Assembly: GCF_004124315.2 (NCBI RefSeq)
Contig: NZ_CP096889.1
Location: 3,455,001 to 3,519,000, forward strand
Length of the DNA stretch: 64,000 bases
Reading direction: 5' to 3'
Source: Bacillus cabrialesii
GTDB taxonomy: Bacteria > Bacillota > Bacilli > Bacillales > Bacillaceae
This document shows, piece by piece, positions 1-7,982 of the stretch (positions are counted from its first letter, which is position 1; each line of letters begins with the position of its first letter). The position numbers and the translations under genes are program-made. Under the pieces are notes generated by a model. That model saw nothing but the letters and a program-made list of their open reading frames with translations. It did no database searches and had not been told where the DNA came from.

Positions 1-2
1 AA

Positions 3-1553
3 GGAAATTTTCAAAAATCAATGTCGCTGTTTGATCTGATTTTGATTGGGATGGGAGCCATCTTTGGATCAGCGTGGCTGTTCGCCGTCAGCAATGTCGC
101 CTCAAAAGCAGGACCCTCCGGCGCTTTTTCCTGGATCATCGGCGGAGCCATCATTCTGTTAATCGGACTTGTATACGCGGAGCTTGGGGCCGCTCTGCCC
201 CGCACCGGAGGCATTATTCGATACCCCGTGTATTCACATGGCCACCTTGTCGGCTATTTAATTTCATTTGTCACGATTGTCGCTTACACAAGCCTGATTT
301 CGATTGAAGTTACGGCTGTGCGCCAATATGTGGCCTATTGGTTTCCCGGCCTGACCATAAAAGGATCTGATTCGCCGACCATTGCAGGCTGGATCTTGCA
401 GTTTGCCTTGCTTTGCTTGTTTTTCCTGCTGAATTATTGGAGCGTCAAAACCTTCGCGAAGGCGAATTTCATCATCTCCATTTTTAAATATATTGTACCG
501 GTTACCATCATTATCGTGCTGATCTTTCATTTTCAGCCTGAGAATTTATCTGTTGAAGGATTCGCACCGTTTGGTTTTACAGGCATTCAGGCTGCGATTT
601 CGACAGGCGGTGTCATGTTTGCCTATCTCGGCCTGCACCCGATTGTGGCTGTTGCAGGTGAAGTGCAAAATCCAAAACGCAACATCCCGATCGCTTTAAT
701 CATTTGCATTATCGTTTCAACCATTATTTACACGATTCTGCAGATCACCTTTATCGGGGCAATCCCGACAGAAACGCTAAAACATGGCTGGCCAGCTATC
801 GGGCGGGAATTTTCATTGCCGTTTAAAGATATTGCGGTCATGCTCGGCTTAGGCTGGCTTGCAACGCTTGTCATTTTAGACGCCATTCTGTCTCCCGGAG
901 GAAACGGGAATATTTTTATGAACACGACGTCTCGCCTCGTTTACGCCTGGGCGCGGAACGGCACATTATTCGGCATATTTTCAAAGGTCAATAAAGAAAC
1001 GGGAACCCCCCGTGCTTCACTCTGGCTTTCGTTTGCCATGTCGATTTTCTGGACGCTTCCCTTCCCTTCGTGGAACGCGCTCGTCAATGTCTGTTCTGTC
1101 GCGCTGATCCTTTCTTATGCGATTGCCCCGATTTGCTCGGCAGCGCTGAGGGTCAATGCGAAGGACTTAAACAGGCCGTTTTATTTAAAAGGAATGAGCA
1201 TCATCGGACCGCTTTCCTTTATTTTTACGGCGTTTATTGTGTACTGGTCCGGATGGAAAACCGTTTCCTGGCTGCTCGGTTCACAACTCGTGATGTTTGT
1301 GATCTATCTCTGTTTCAGCAAATATGCCCCTAAAGAGGATGTCAGTCTTGCTCAGCAGCTGAAATCAGCATGGTGGCTCATCGGGTTTTATATCATGATG
1401 CTGATCTTTTCCTACATCGGTTCTTTCGGACACGGTTTAGGCATTATCAGCAATCCCGTCGACCTTATTTTAGTCGCTATCGGCTCTCTTGCGATTTACT
1501 ACTGGGCAAAGTATACCGGGCTCCCGAAAGCCGCCATTGATTATGATAAATAA
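3..1553 (+). CDS. yveA: Amino-acid permease, YveA-type aspartate:proton symporter (5' end outside window)
   Basis: APC-superfamily transporter of about 12 membrane segments that imports an acidic amino acid with protons. YveA of B. subtilis is the characterised relative. The Gly-rich first helix (GMGAIFGSAWLF) and the GGIIRYPVYSHG stretch are typical of the family. An ATG at 21 would give 510 aa, but the frame is open to the window edge and encodes GNFQKS just before that Met. B. subtilis YveA is about 520 aa and, as I remember it, carries the same residues there. So the true start is probably a few codons upstream of the window and this entry is 5'-partial. Downstream it ends in a strong terminator. 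Confidence 0.88.
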   Translation, partial: GNFQKSMSLFDLILIGMGAIFGSAWLFAVSNVASKAGPSGAFSWIIGGAIILLIGLVYAELGAALPRTGGIIRYPVYSHGHLVGYLISFVTIVAYTSLISIEVTAVRQYVAYWFPGLTIKGSDSPTIAGWILQFALLCLFFLLNYWSVKTFAKANFIISIFKYIVPVTIIIVLIFHFQPENLSVEGFAPFGFTGIQAAISTGGVMFAYLGLHPIVAVAGEVQNPKRNIPIALIICIIVSTIIYTILQITFIGAIPTETLKHGWPAIGREFSLPFKDIAVMLGLGWLATLVILDAILSPGGNGNIFMNTTSRLVYAWARNGTLFGIFSKVNKETGTPRASLWLSFAMSIFWTLPFPSWNALVNVCSVALILSYAIAPICSAALRVNAKDLNRPFYLKGMSIIGPLSFIFTAFIVYWSGWKTVSWLLGSQLVMFVIYLCFSKYAPKEDVSLAQQLKSAWWLIGFYIMMLIFSYIGSFGHGLGIISNPVDLILVAIGSLAIYYWAKYTGLPKAAIDYDK

Positions 1554-1586
1554 AGAAGCAAGATTTTATCTTGCTTCTTTATTCTT
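1552..1586 (+). terminator. Rho-independent terminator after yveA
   Basis: A 13-bp stem (AAAGAAGCAAGAT paired with ATCTTGCTTCTTT) overlaps the yveA stop codon and is followed by a T-rich tract. Confidence 0.8.
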
Positions 1587-1611
1587 TACAAACGCACATG
1601 CCCGAGATAAA

Positions 1612-1630
1612 ATGAATGATAGTCAGTCAT
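1612..1630. promoter_or_regulatory. Probable YvdT (TetR) operator in front of yvdT
   Basis: The 19-bp imperfect palindrome ATGAATGATAGTCAGTCAT lies just upstream of the yvdT ribosome binding site. An almost identical copy in reverse orientation (2275-2293) precedes yvdS. Two copies of one dyad in front of a TetR gene and its neighbour are the usual picture of an autoregulated efflux locus. Assignment to YvdT is inference. Confidence 0.65.
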
Positions 1631-1647
1631 TATAGGAGGTGTTCCTC

Positions 1648-2232
1648 ATGCCAAAACAAACATCGGGCAAATATGAAAAAATTCTGCAGGCAGCCATTGA
1701 AGTCATTTCTGAAAAAGGTCTCGACAAGGCCTCTATTTCTGATATTGTCAAAAAGGCCGGCACCGCCCAAGGAACGTTTTATTTGTATTTCTCATCTAAA
1801 AACGCCCTTATTCCGGCAATTGCAGAAAATCTTCTCACCCATACGCTGGATCAAATCAAAGGAAGACTTCAAGGGGATGAGGATTTTTGGGCTGTTTTAG
1901 ATATATTAATTGACGAGACATTTCTCATAACAGAACGCCATAAGGATATTATCGTTCTCTGTTACTCCGGGCTTGCGATTGACCACTCTATGGAAAAATG
2001 GGAGACGATCTATCAGCCTTATTATTCTTGGCTCGAAAAAATCATCAATAAGGCGATTGTAAACCATGAGGTAACTGATGGGATCAATGCAAAATGGACG
2101 GCCAGAACGATTATCAACTTGGTCGAGAACACTGCTGAACGGTTCTATATCGGGTTTGAACAAGATGAAAATATTGATGTATCAAAAAAAGAAATCTTTA
2201 CTTTTTTAAGGCGAAGCTTAGGTAGAGCTTAA
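1648..2232 (+). CDS. yvdT: TetR-family transcriptional repressor YvdT
   Basis: A 194-aa TetR/AcrR regulator. The N-terminal 60 residues hold the helix-turn-helix (ISDIVKKAGTAQGTFYLYFSSK), the classic TetR DNA-reading element; the rest is the ligand/dimer domain. The start at 1648 (MPKQTSG) is chosen over an in-frame start at 1639 because it sits 6-8 nt after AGGAGGT. It is co-directional with the efflux pair yvdS-yvdR, and the same dyad occurs before both yvdT and yvdS. It therefore probably represses itself and the pair; the inducer is unknown. Confidence 0.9.
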   Translation: MPKQTSGKYEKILQAAIEVISEKGLDKASISDIVKKAGTAQGTFYLYFSSKNALIPAIAENLLTHTLDQIKGRLQGDEDFWAVLDILIDETFLITERHKDIIVLCYSGLAIDHSMEKWETIYQPYYSWLEKIINKAIVNHEVTDGINAKWTARTIINLVENTAERFYIGFEQDENIDVSKKEIFTFLRRSLGRA

Positions 2233-2274
2233 AAAATGACTGGGTCACACCGCTCATTTTTTAACGCCTCAAAA

Positions 2275-2293
2275 ATGACTGACGTTCATTCAT
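2275..2293. promoter_or_regulatory. Second copy of the YvdT-type operator, in front of yvdS
   Basis: ATGACTGACGTTCATTCAT is the reverse complement of the 1612-1630 dyad with two changes in the centre. It lies about 20 bp before the yvdS start, where a bound repressor would block the promoter or early elongation. Confidence 0.65.
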
Positions 2294-2313
2294 AAAATGG
2301 AGAGGTGTTTCAT

Positions 2314-2649
2314 TTGAATTGGGTGCTTGTTTTCATTGCAGGACTTTTAGAAATTGTTTGGGCGTCTTCCCTTAAACACGCCGACTCGCTTTTGGATTGG
2401 GTCATCATTTTTATTTTGATCGCAATCAGCTTTATCCTGTTAATCCGCTCTTATCAAAAAATCCCGATGGCCGCGGCGTACACTGTATTCGTCGGAATCG
2501 GAACCGTGGGAACATATATCACCGGAATTGTTTTGGGCGAAGCCTTCTCAGCAGCCCAAATGTTCTTTTTGGCTTTATTGCTGGCCGGTATTTTAGGAAT
2601 GAAGCTATTCACGAAAGAAAGTAAATCTCATCCGGAAGGTGAAAAATAA
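2314..2649 (+). CDS. yvdS: Small multidrug resistance (SMR) subunit YvdS
   Basis: A 111-aa four-helix SMR transporter subunit. The helix-1 glutamate (GLLEIVWA) that carries protons and cations in this family is present. The TTG at 2314 is chosen because it gives the usual length and follows GGAGAGGTG at normal spacing; a GTG at 2305 lies inside that site. The stop overlaps the start of yvdR by one base (TAATG), so the two are translated together. Such pairs form heterodimers (compare YkkCD/GdnCD guanidinium exporters). The substrate here cannot be read from sequence. Confidence 0.88.
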   Translation: MNWVLVFIAGLLEIVWASSLKHADSLLDWVIIFILIAISFILLIRSYQKIPMAAAYTVFVGIGTVGTYITGIVLGEAFSAAQMFFLALLLAGILGMKLFTKESKSHPEGEK

Positions 2650-2969
2650 TGGCATGGTTTTTATTAGTGATTGCCGGCATAGAAGAAATTATAGCTGCAA
2701 TTGCCATGAAATATATAGACGGAACAAGAAAAAAATGGCCGATCATTGTGATGACTGTTGGATTTGGCTTATCCTTTTACTGCCTCTCCCAAGCGATGCT
2801 GGTCCTTCCTGCCGGAGTCGCTTATGCCGTCTGGACCGGCATTGGCAGCATTGGCGTGTCGGCGGTCGGGTTCATCTGGTTTAAGGAGCGGTTTCAGCTT
2901 CCGCAGGTAATTTCTCTTTTCCTTATCCTCGCTGGCGTCATCGGTCTACGCCTGACGTCTTCATCATAA
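2649..2969 (+). CDS. yvdR: Small multidrug resistance (SMR) subunit YvdR
   Basis: A 106-aa, four-helix partner of YvdS. The conserved membrane glutamates (GIEEIIAAIAMKY) and the loop WTGIGSIG are typical of SMR proteins. It is translationally coupled to yvdS and followed directly by a hairpin terminator, so yvdT-yvdS-yvdR ends here. It probably acts as the oppositely oriented half of a heteromeric proton-coupled cation exporter in the cytoplasmic membrane. The family is firm, the substrate unknown. Confidence 0.88.
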   Translation: MAWFLLVIAGIEEIIAAIAMKYIDGTRKKWPIIVMTVGFGLSFYCLSQAMLVLPAGVAYAVWTGIGSIGVSAVGFIWFKERFQLPQVISLFLILAGVIGLRLTSSS

Positions 2970-2972
2970 AAT

Positions 2973-3000
2973 AAAGGCACATACAGCTGTATATGCCTTT
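2973..3000. terminator. Bidirectional terminator between yvdR and yvdQ
   Basis: The inverted repeat AAAGGCACATAC...GTATATGCCTTT sits between two convergent genes, with A/T tracts on both flanks. Confidence 0.7.
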
Positions 3001-3004
3001 GCCA

Positions 3005-3517
3005 TTAAGCGTCTTGATGTTTTTGAAGATGAAGCGGCGGCGGGATGAGCCAGCCTTTGTTTTTTAGCAGCCTTAAGTATTTTGCGCCGGTTGCCGCTTT
3101 CGATACATGGAATTGCCCAAACATCATGGCAATATCCTCGCGAATCGACTGTCCCATAATTTTGCTGCATGTCACAAGGCCTGCAGCATTTTGCGCTGCC
3201 GCAGATGCCGCCACATCCGGATCAAGAAACCGCGCACCCGGCGGAATATCGTTAAGATCTGCAGCCGGCGGTTCAGGAGAAGCCGGCGGAAGCGCCACCC
3301 CGTTTTCCTTCAGGATCGTGCTGATCTGTTTGATTTCATCTTGGCACTTTTCAATGGACTCACGAAGCAGCTTCTTCAGATCGTCATCACCGACATGATG
3401 CAATAACATCTGGTAATTGCCGACCATTTTATTGCCCGCCATGACATAGCTCCACAAGCTGAATACTTCACCGTAATGCATCGGTTCATCCTGCGGATTT
3501 CCGCTTAAAATTCCCAT
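3005..3517 (-). CDS. yvdQ: DUF3231-type protein YvdQ
   Basis: A 170-aa cytoplasmic protein of the DUF3231 kind (ferritin-like helical bundle family, function unknown). Visible features are a helical N-half (LLRESIEKCQDEIKQISTIL), a Pro-rich middle, and the FLDPDVAAS...MMFGQFH segment typical of the family. The start at 3517 is chosen because GAGGAGG lies 6 nt upstream; the ATG two codons earlier abuts that site. It is convergent with yvdR. In B. subtilis 168 the next gene toward clpP is cotQ (yvdP), which is absent here. Confidence 0.8.
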   Translation of the reverse strand: MGILSGNPQDEPMHYGEVFSLWSYVMAGNKMVGNYQMLLHHVGDDDLKKLLRESIEKCQDEIKQISTILKENGVALPPASPEPPAADLNDIPPGARFLDPDVAASAAAQNAAGLVTCSKIMGQSIREDIAMMFGQFHVSKAATGAKYLRLLKNKGWLIPPPLHLQKHQDA

Positions 3518-3612
3518 GTTCATCCTCCTCGCAAATTCAATATCGCACATTTCATAACGTGCCCAAGAGGAGGAACATTTATGTTTCAGCGGACAAGATT
3601 TATGAAAAAAAC

Positions 3613-3654
3613 AAAAAAGACAAGAGTGGCAAGTTGCCAAAACTCTTGTCTTTC
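3613..3654. repeat. Extra copy of the tRNA-Arg terminator hairpin
   Basis: The arms AAAAAAGACAAGAG and CTCTTGTCTTTCC form a hairpin closely matching the terminators at 4670-4710 and 9788-9829, with changed loop bases. No tRNA sequence follows this copy. The 3518-3933 interval otherwise holds no gene I can support. Confidence 0.6.
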
Positions 3655-3933
3655 CTCTTTTTATGTTTGCCTGCTAAGGCCTTTTTCGTCGGTAAGGTCT
3701 GCTGAGAAACCCGTTGATTCTTCATACAATTTTGAGCAGACTCCCTGTCAAATCCTCCAACAAGCGTTTTTTCTTATCGTTTTTAGGAGCAGTGTCCAGT
3801 TTTTTTCGGAGTGAATATTTGTTAGGCCAAAAGAAAAGAGAAATGAAGAAGTGTTTCGTACAAGAGGTATACATCCATACAACAGACTCTAGATCATCAT
3901 ATACTCAATGTATGTAGAAAGGAGAAATCAGCT

Positions 3934-4420
3934 TTGGCAAAATATCGGATTATGACCTTTGACGACGGCGGTACCTTAGGTGTTTTAAGTTTACAACTGT
4001 TAAACAGATTGGCTAGGAAAAACCCAAAGTTAATTAGTCGAACCCATGTATTTTCGGGAAATTCAATCGGTTCATTTACTGCCCTTGCATTAGCAAGGGG
4101 AAGATCTCCGAGGGAAACACTTCAGTATTTTGAGGCCCGAAAATCTGAAGAACCTTCCTCCAAATTGGGGAGTCCTTTTGGACAGGTCGCCTAATGAACC
4201 TTTACTGCCATTTCTTCAGATGATCTCTGGCGGTAATGGGTACTATGAATCCATGGTCAGTGCGAATCTTCTGGGAGATCGCTTTTTCCGGTTAGATCCG
4301 CGGATTCCGAACTTCTCCAAAACGGACCCTGCCGTCGTTCCCGCTGTCATTGAAATTGCGAACAAAACCAACTTACAACCTGCGATTCAATTTATAGAGA
4401 AGAACTGGGGGAGCAAATAA
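3934..4420 (+). pseudogene. Broken patatin-like phospholipase gene
   Basis: The first frame (TTG at 3934 after AAAGGAG) encodes the patatin N-terminus: the oxyanion loop DDGGTLG and the nucleophile elbow GNSIG, 86 aa in all. The C-terminal part of the same family (DRSPNEPLLPF to the stop at 4420) continues in another frame from about 4160. The middle of the protein, including the Asp-Gly dyad that completes the Ser-Asp catalytic pair, is missing. The gene thus has an internal deletion plus frameshift and cannot make an active enzyme. It lies between yvdQ and the att repeat, in the accessory zone. The family assignment is good, the original substrate unknown. Confidence 0.7.
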
Positions 4421-4661
4421 TTTTTATTTTAAATCGATTCTCGCTTATACAACTTTGTCCGAGAGAAGATTCTCGAAATAAATACAGGCAATGGGTAAAA
4501 TAGAACCGGATTTTTTTAAAGGTTTGTTAATCACAGGCTAATAAGATGAATGAAAAAATCAATTCATGCTTCTTCTTTTGAAAATGAGGGTTCAAACTAA
4601 AGAATGTAATTGATCGTGATTGGTTTGAAATGTTACTCTAAGGTTTGCAATTCCCTTTTTC
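4421..4661. other. Non-coding gap before the att repeat
   Basis: About 240 bases with no supported gene. The only structure noticed is the octamer GATTCTCG occurring twice, at about 4436 and 4469. Confidence 0.4.
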
Positions 4662-4770
4662 CACACAAAAAAAGACAAGAGCGGCGAAATGCCAAACCCT
4701 TGTCTTTCCTGTTGTTCTATTGGACGCGCTCGGAGGGATTCGAACCCCCGACAGACGTGGTACCGGAAAC
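4662..4770. repeat. Left att direct repeat (tRNA-Arg 3' half plus terminator)
   Basis: It matches 9783-9892 almost base for base: the CACACAAAAAAAGACAAGAG hairpin arm, the second arm CCCTTGTCTTT, then about 55 identical bases of the tRNA 3' half. Identity stops exactly after GGAAAC, at the anticodon loop. A tRNA 3' duplication ending there is the signature of tyrosine-integrase insertion. Confidence 0.85.
4725..4770 (-). pseudogene. tRNA-Arg 3'-half fragment (att remnant)
   Basis: It contains the T arm, variable loop, 3' acceptor strand and the 3' side of the anticodon arm, but no D arm or 5' acceptor strand. It cannot fold as a tRNA. Probably the original chromosomal 3' end displaced by the island. 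Confidence 0.8.
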
Positions 4771-4837
4771 AATTAAAGAGCTTCTTAACATCTGTAAATA
4801 TGATGGTTTTATTTTAAAATTCCGTATTTCAACATTA

Positions 4838-5923
4838 TTATAATGTCCCCTTTAAATCAGTTATTAATTGTTGTCGAAATAAGGGGTCGTTAGTTATCTT
4901 TTGAAGAAATGGCTGATAAACATGATCAATCCATAACATATCTAAACGAGTCATGTCCTCAATAAAAAAGGCCAAAGAAATAGAATCTGACGCAGTTTCT
5001 TTAAAAATAGCCGACGTCATAACAAATAAGGTAGAGCCTCCTTTATACCAAATACGGTTTTCAGCTTGAAGGTTCGGCGGTCCTGTTATCTCATCTAATA
5101 TTCCTTTTTCCGCTTCACTTAAGAGGTCACCGGTTCCCAGACGGTACATTAATCTGGCGTAGTTTTCACTGGATGAAGATGGAAGTTTCCTCGTGAACTC
5201 CCTTTGTATATTAATATGATTAGCAGAAGAAAGTGAGGATATTAATGGAGCAGCTTTACCATGCACAAGGGCATCGAAAGTCTTTCCTGAAATATCCATG
5301 AAATATTTTTGCTTCATCTCTTTCATATAACCAGAGATTTCTTTCGTTTTTTTCTTTTCATATTTTTTTAGATAAGGAGCGACTAACATCGAAGAGTTTA
5401 TAGAAAAGACAGGTGTGTGATTATCCGGCAAATATTCATCAATTATTTTTTGGATATTGTCTTTTCCGATCCTTAAGTAAATATAATCGGTGCATGCATT
5501 TGAACTGTATCTCATCATACCAATGAGGACTTCTTTCATCGTCACAGTTTGACCGATATTCTCTTTGCTCTTCCAAATTTCGTGTGCTCCTCCGTCGGTA
5601 TTCGGAATATAAAATTTATCTATTTCAATGATACTGACAGTATCATTGAAACTTATCTGATTTTTTCTGGCCTCATGTACAAATGCCAACAAAAAAAGGA
5701 TTTTCACTGTACTGGCTAAGGGAAACATCTTACTTCCATTATGATTTAAAAGGATTTGATCATTTTGTATAACAGTCAGCGAAAAGCGCTCAGGATGAGA
5801 TAACATAAAACGTGTTAAATCCTCGACCGTCCTATTTCGATCTCTTCTTTTCAAAAATGCCGCTAAACCAAAAAAACCGAATATAAAAACAACTACTATT
5901 AGTATTAAAACAATGAGGAACAA
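4838..5923 (-). CDS. Membrane-anchored serine beta-lactamase-fold hydrolase
   Basis: About 361 aa: an N-terminal transmembrane helix from the first residues, a short basic stretch (KRRDRNR), then an extracellular domain with the three motifs of serine beta-lactamases/penicillin-interacting enzymes. These are STVK (nucleophile Ser and Lys, near residues 71-74), YSSN (the SxN loop, near 139-142) and WYKGG (KTG-like, near 293-296). The TTG at 5923 is chosen because AGAAAGGGG lies 7 nt upstream and the gene then follows the previous stop; the ATG at 5983 lies inside the previous gene without a site. It is the last gene of the island operon. Possible jobs are peptide maturation, wall modification or self-protection; none is shown. 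Confidence 0.75.
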   Translation of the reverse strand: MFLIVLILIVVVFIFGFFGLAAFLKRRDRNRTVEDLTRFMLSHPERFSLTVIQNDQILLNHNGSKMFPLASTVKILFLLAFVHEARKNQISFNDTVSIIEIDKFYIPNTDGGAHEIWKSKENIGQTVTMKEVLIGMMRYSSNACTDYIYLRIGKDNIQKIIDEYLPDNHTPVFSINSSMLVAPYLKKYEKKKTKEISGYMKEMKQKYFMDISGKTFDALVHGKAAPLISSLSSANHINIQREFTRKLPSSSSENYARLMYRLGTGDLLSEAEKGILDEITGPPNLQAENRIWYKGGSTLFVMTSAIFKETASDSISLAFFIEDMTRLDMLWIDHVYQPFLQKITNDPLFRQQLITDLKGTL

Positions 5924-5927
5924 ACTA

Positions 5928-7277
5928 TTACCCCTTTCTCTGTTGCTGATTGAGTCCGCATGCCCCATGATCACATCGCCCATAAGGAATTATTTTCCTA
6001 TTTGAAGAAATCAAATCATATATCCTATCGCTAACACGAAACAACTTAGCCAAGAGGAGTATTATATACAATCCCCATAGCGGAATAATCCGCTTGCTTA
6101 TTTCAATAAAAGTGTCTGCACCTGAGACGATGCCTTTTTTCAATGTCTTTCCATGCATTCGTTTTTCTAATTCCATTAAACCTACCTCATCATTAATAGA
6201 CAATGTCTCATCACGAAAGGATTCGAAAACAATTAAATTGAACCAGTCCGCCCTCTCGATACGGTTTTTCGTTTTGATACATAACGGGCACCATGCATCA
6301 TAGTATACAGTCATTTTCCAGTGAGCTTGAAATTTCCGCATTAATTTCTTTCTTACCATCCAATGAAGATTATGCTTCAATTGCTGATAAGTAGAGAATA
6401 AGCGGTTGTACTCCTTATCTGTAAAAATCACCAACTCAATCGCAATCATGACAATAGAAAAGGAATATAACCCCATACCAAATGCAATACCTAAATGCAG
6501 TAAACAAACCATCAAAACAGCAAGCCATTTTGTATTTTTGTTTATAATTAGAAAAGGAAACGCAATTTTTAATAATACACTAGAATAACAAATCACAACA
6601 CTTAGATAGATGTGTTGACTGACTAACGACTCAAGAAAAGGCATCGCAACCGTTTTAACTTGTGATATGTAATATAAGGCTGTTCCATGATTCCAAGTCT
6701 CGCCCATAATTTGATAAATAGCAGACGTAACATATACAATACAAACTTGCATAATACAAAACAAAACAACAAAGTACTGAATAATATTAGCGGTAGTTTT
6801 CCTATAGTCAGATACGTAAACCTCTTTTTTTCGCAACGTTGCATCTATAGAAAAATATTTTGTAGTATTTGCAAACAAGAGATAAAAAAGTGTAATTATC
6901 ATTAAATTGTCGCCGCCGTCTCCAATATATGAGAAACGAACATATAATGAATAGAACAAAACATAATTCAAGATGCCCACGAGTCGGCCTTTAAAACCAA
7001 GAGTAAATAGAATTGCTGTCACAATGCCAACATGATATACCGCATCAAAGTATTTTAAAGATGAAGTTAAATTATACAATGAATATGTAATTGGTTTCAT
7101 AACATTATGAAATGTATTGATACCATAATCGGAGAACAAGAAATACCTTTGATTGTAATGGATTAAATAAAAATATAAAATGAGCAAACCAAATACGATG
7201 CGAAGCAAGCTCACCCCAATATAAAAACGTTCTTTCGCAAAATAGTCGATAACTCTGTTAGTGATACTGTTATTCAT
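5928..7277 (-). CDS. SdpB-like HTTM membrane protein fused to a DCC (DUF393) domain
   Basis: 449 aa. Residues 1-290 hold several transmembrane helices of the HTTM family, the fold shared by SdpB, YitO and vitamin-K carboxylases. Residues 320-440 form a DCC/DUF393 thiol-disulfide oxidoreductase-like domain with YYDAWCPLC (C330-x-x-C333) and a second Cys pair (C435, C440). SdpB itself is shorter and lacks this tail. It is preceded by a clear GGAGTGGAGG site and lies 21 bp after the DUF5819 gene, which plays the SdpA position. By analogy with SdpAB it should mature or export the upstream peptide at the membrane. The fusion suggests redox chemistry, although the candidate peptide has no cysteine. 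Confidence 0.75.
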   Translation of the reverse strand: MNNSITNRVIDYFAKERFYIGVSLLRIVFGLLILYFYLIHYNQRYFLFSDYGINTFHNVMKPITYSLYNLTSSLKYFDAVYHVGIVTAILFTLGFKGRLVGILNYVLFYSLYVRFSYIGDGGDNLMIITLFYLLFANTTKYFSIDATLRKKEVYVSDYRKTTANIIQYFVVLFCIMQVCIVYVTSAIYQIMGETWNHGTALYYISQVKTVAMPFLESLVSQHIYLSVVICYSSVLLKIAFPFLIINKNTKWLAVLMVCLLHLGIAFGMGLYSFSIVMIAIELVIFTDKEYNRLFSTYQQLKHNLHWMVRKKLMRKFQAHWKMTVYYDAWCPLCIKTKNRIERADWFNLIVFESFRDETLSINDEVGLMELEKRMHGKTLKKGIVSGADTFIEISKRIIPLWGLYIILLLAKLFRVSDRIYDLISSNRKIIPYGRCDHGACGLNQQQRKG

Positions 7278-7298
7278 AATATTGTTCCTCCACTCCCA

Positions 7299-7967
7299 TT
7301 AAAAAAACGGAACCACTTCATTATTGAACGTTTTCCATTTAAATGTAGTGCTTTGTTCTAATTTCACATCTTTTTCATTGTTATCCCGCAGAGAAAATGG
7401 AACAGGTTTCACTGTATCTATTCTTACTCTTATTCTTTTTATTGTTTTAGGATTATAAATAGATTTAGCATACGAACTTGCATAACGATATACATTTTCC
7501 TCGCCAATCTTTTGGCTCTTCCCTATCTCTTTTGTTATAGCTTTTACCTGTTTATCATTTTCATCTGCTTTTTTAACGTATTGAAAAATGACATCATCTT
7601 GATTAGTTCCAAAAATATCAGATGAAAGCCCATCTATAATTCTAACAATTCGATTGTAAGGGGTTACGATTTTGGTGTGATTTTGGTCTTTTAAGGGGGT
7701 AGAAATATCAATCCACTCGTTCTTTCCCTGCGCTTTTCCAGTATCAACCTCCATATAAATATTTGTATTAGTTGTAATAGGGTCTGGCGCAAATAGGTGC
7801 CAATTCTGTTGGAATAAAGTATTTGTGTAACGATCAGAAACAGGTTTGACCGCAAGAGCTAACGGATTTGGGGGTAGTACAGTAGATAAAATTAAAAAGA
7901 AATGTACAACGAAAGTAAATGATAAAGTAAACAACAAACCGATAATAAAAGTTTTATTTTTTTTCAT
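7299..7967 (-). CDS. DUF5819 / SdpA-like protein
   Basis: 222 aa: one N-terminal membrane helix (FIIGLLFTLSFTFVVHFFLIL) followed by an extracytoplasmic domain with FQQNWHLFAPDP, the hallmark motif of DUF5819 and SdpA/YitP-type proteins. The ATG at 7967 sits 6 nt after GAGGGG, a better fit than the TTG one codon earlier. SdpA works with SdpB to turn pro-SdpC into the active toxin. This protein lies between a secreted small peptide and an HTTM protein, the same arrangement. A hairpin terminator separates it from the peptide gene, so it is probably made at lower level. Confidence 0.75.
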   Translation of the reverse strand: MKKNKTFIIGLLFTLSFTFVVHFFLILSTVLPPNPLALAVKPVSDRYTNTLFQQNWHLFAPDPITTNTNIYMEVDTGKAQGKNEWIDISTPLKDQNHTKIVTPYNRIVRIIDGLSSDIFGTNQDDVIFQYVKKADENDKQVKAITKEIGKSQKIGEENVYRYASSYAKSIYNPKTIKRIRVRIDTVKPVPFSLRDNNEKDVKLEQSTTFKWKTFNNEVVPFF

Positions 7968-7982
7968 CAAAATCCCCTCTAT

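Noticed and set aside
21..23. ATG at 21 as the true start of yveA
   Set aside because: The frame is open to the window edge with residues I remember from the B. subtilis N-terminus, and the spacing to AAGGAAA is poor.
4610..4843. Plus-strand 77-codon reading frame across the left att repeat
   Set aside because: It runs through the terminator hairpin and the tRNA fragment in antisense and has no ribosome binding site.
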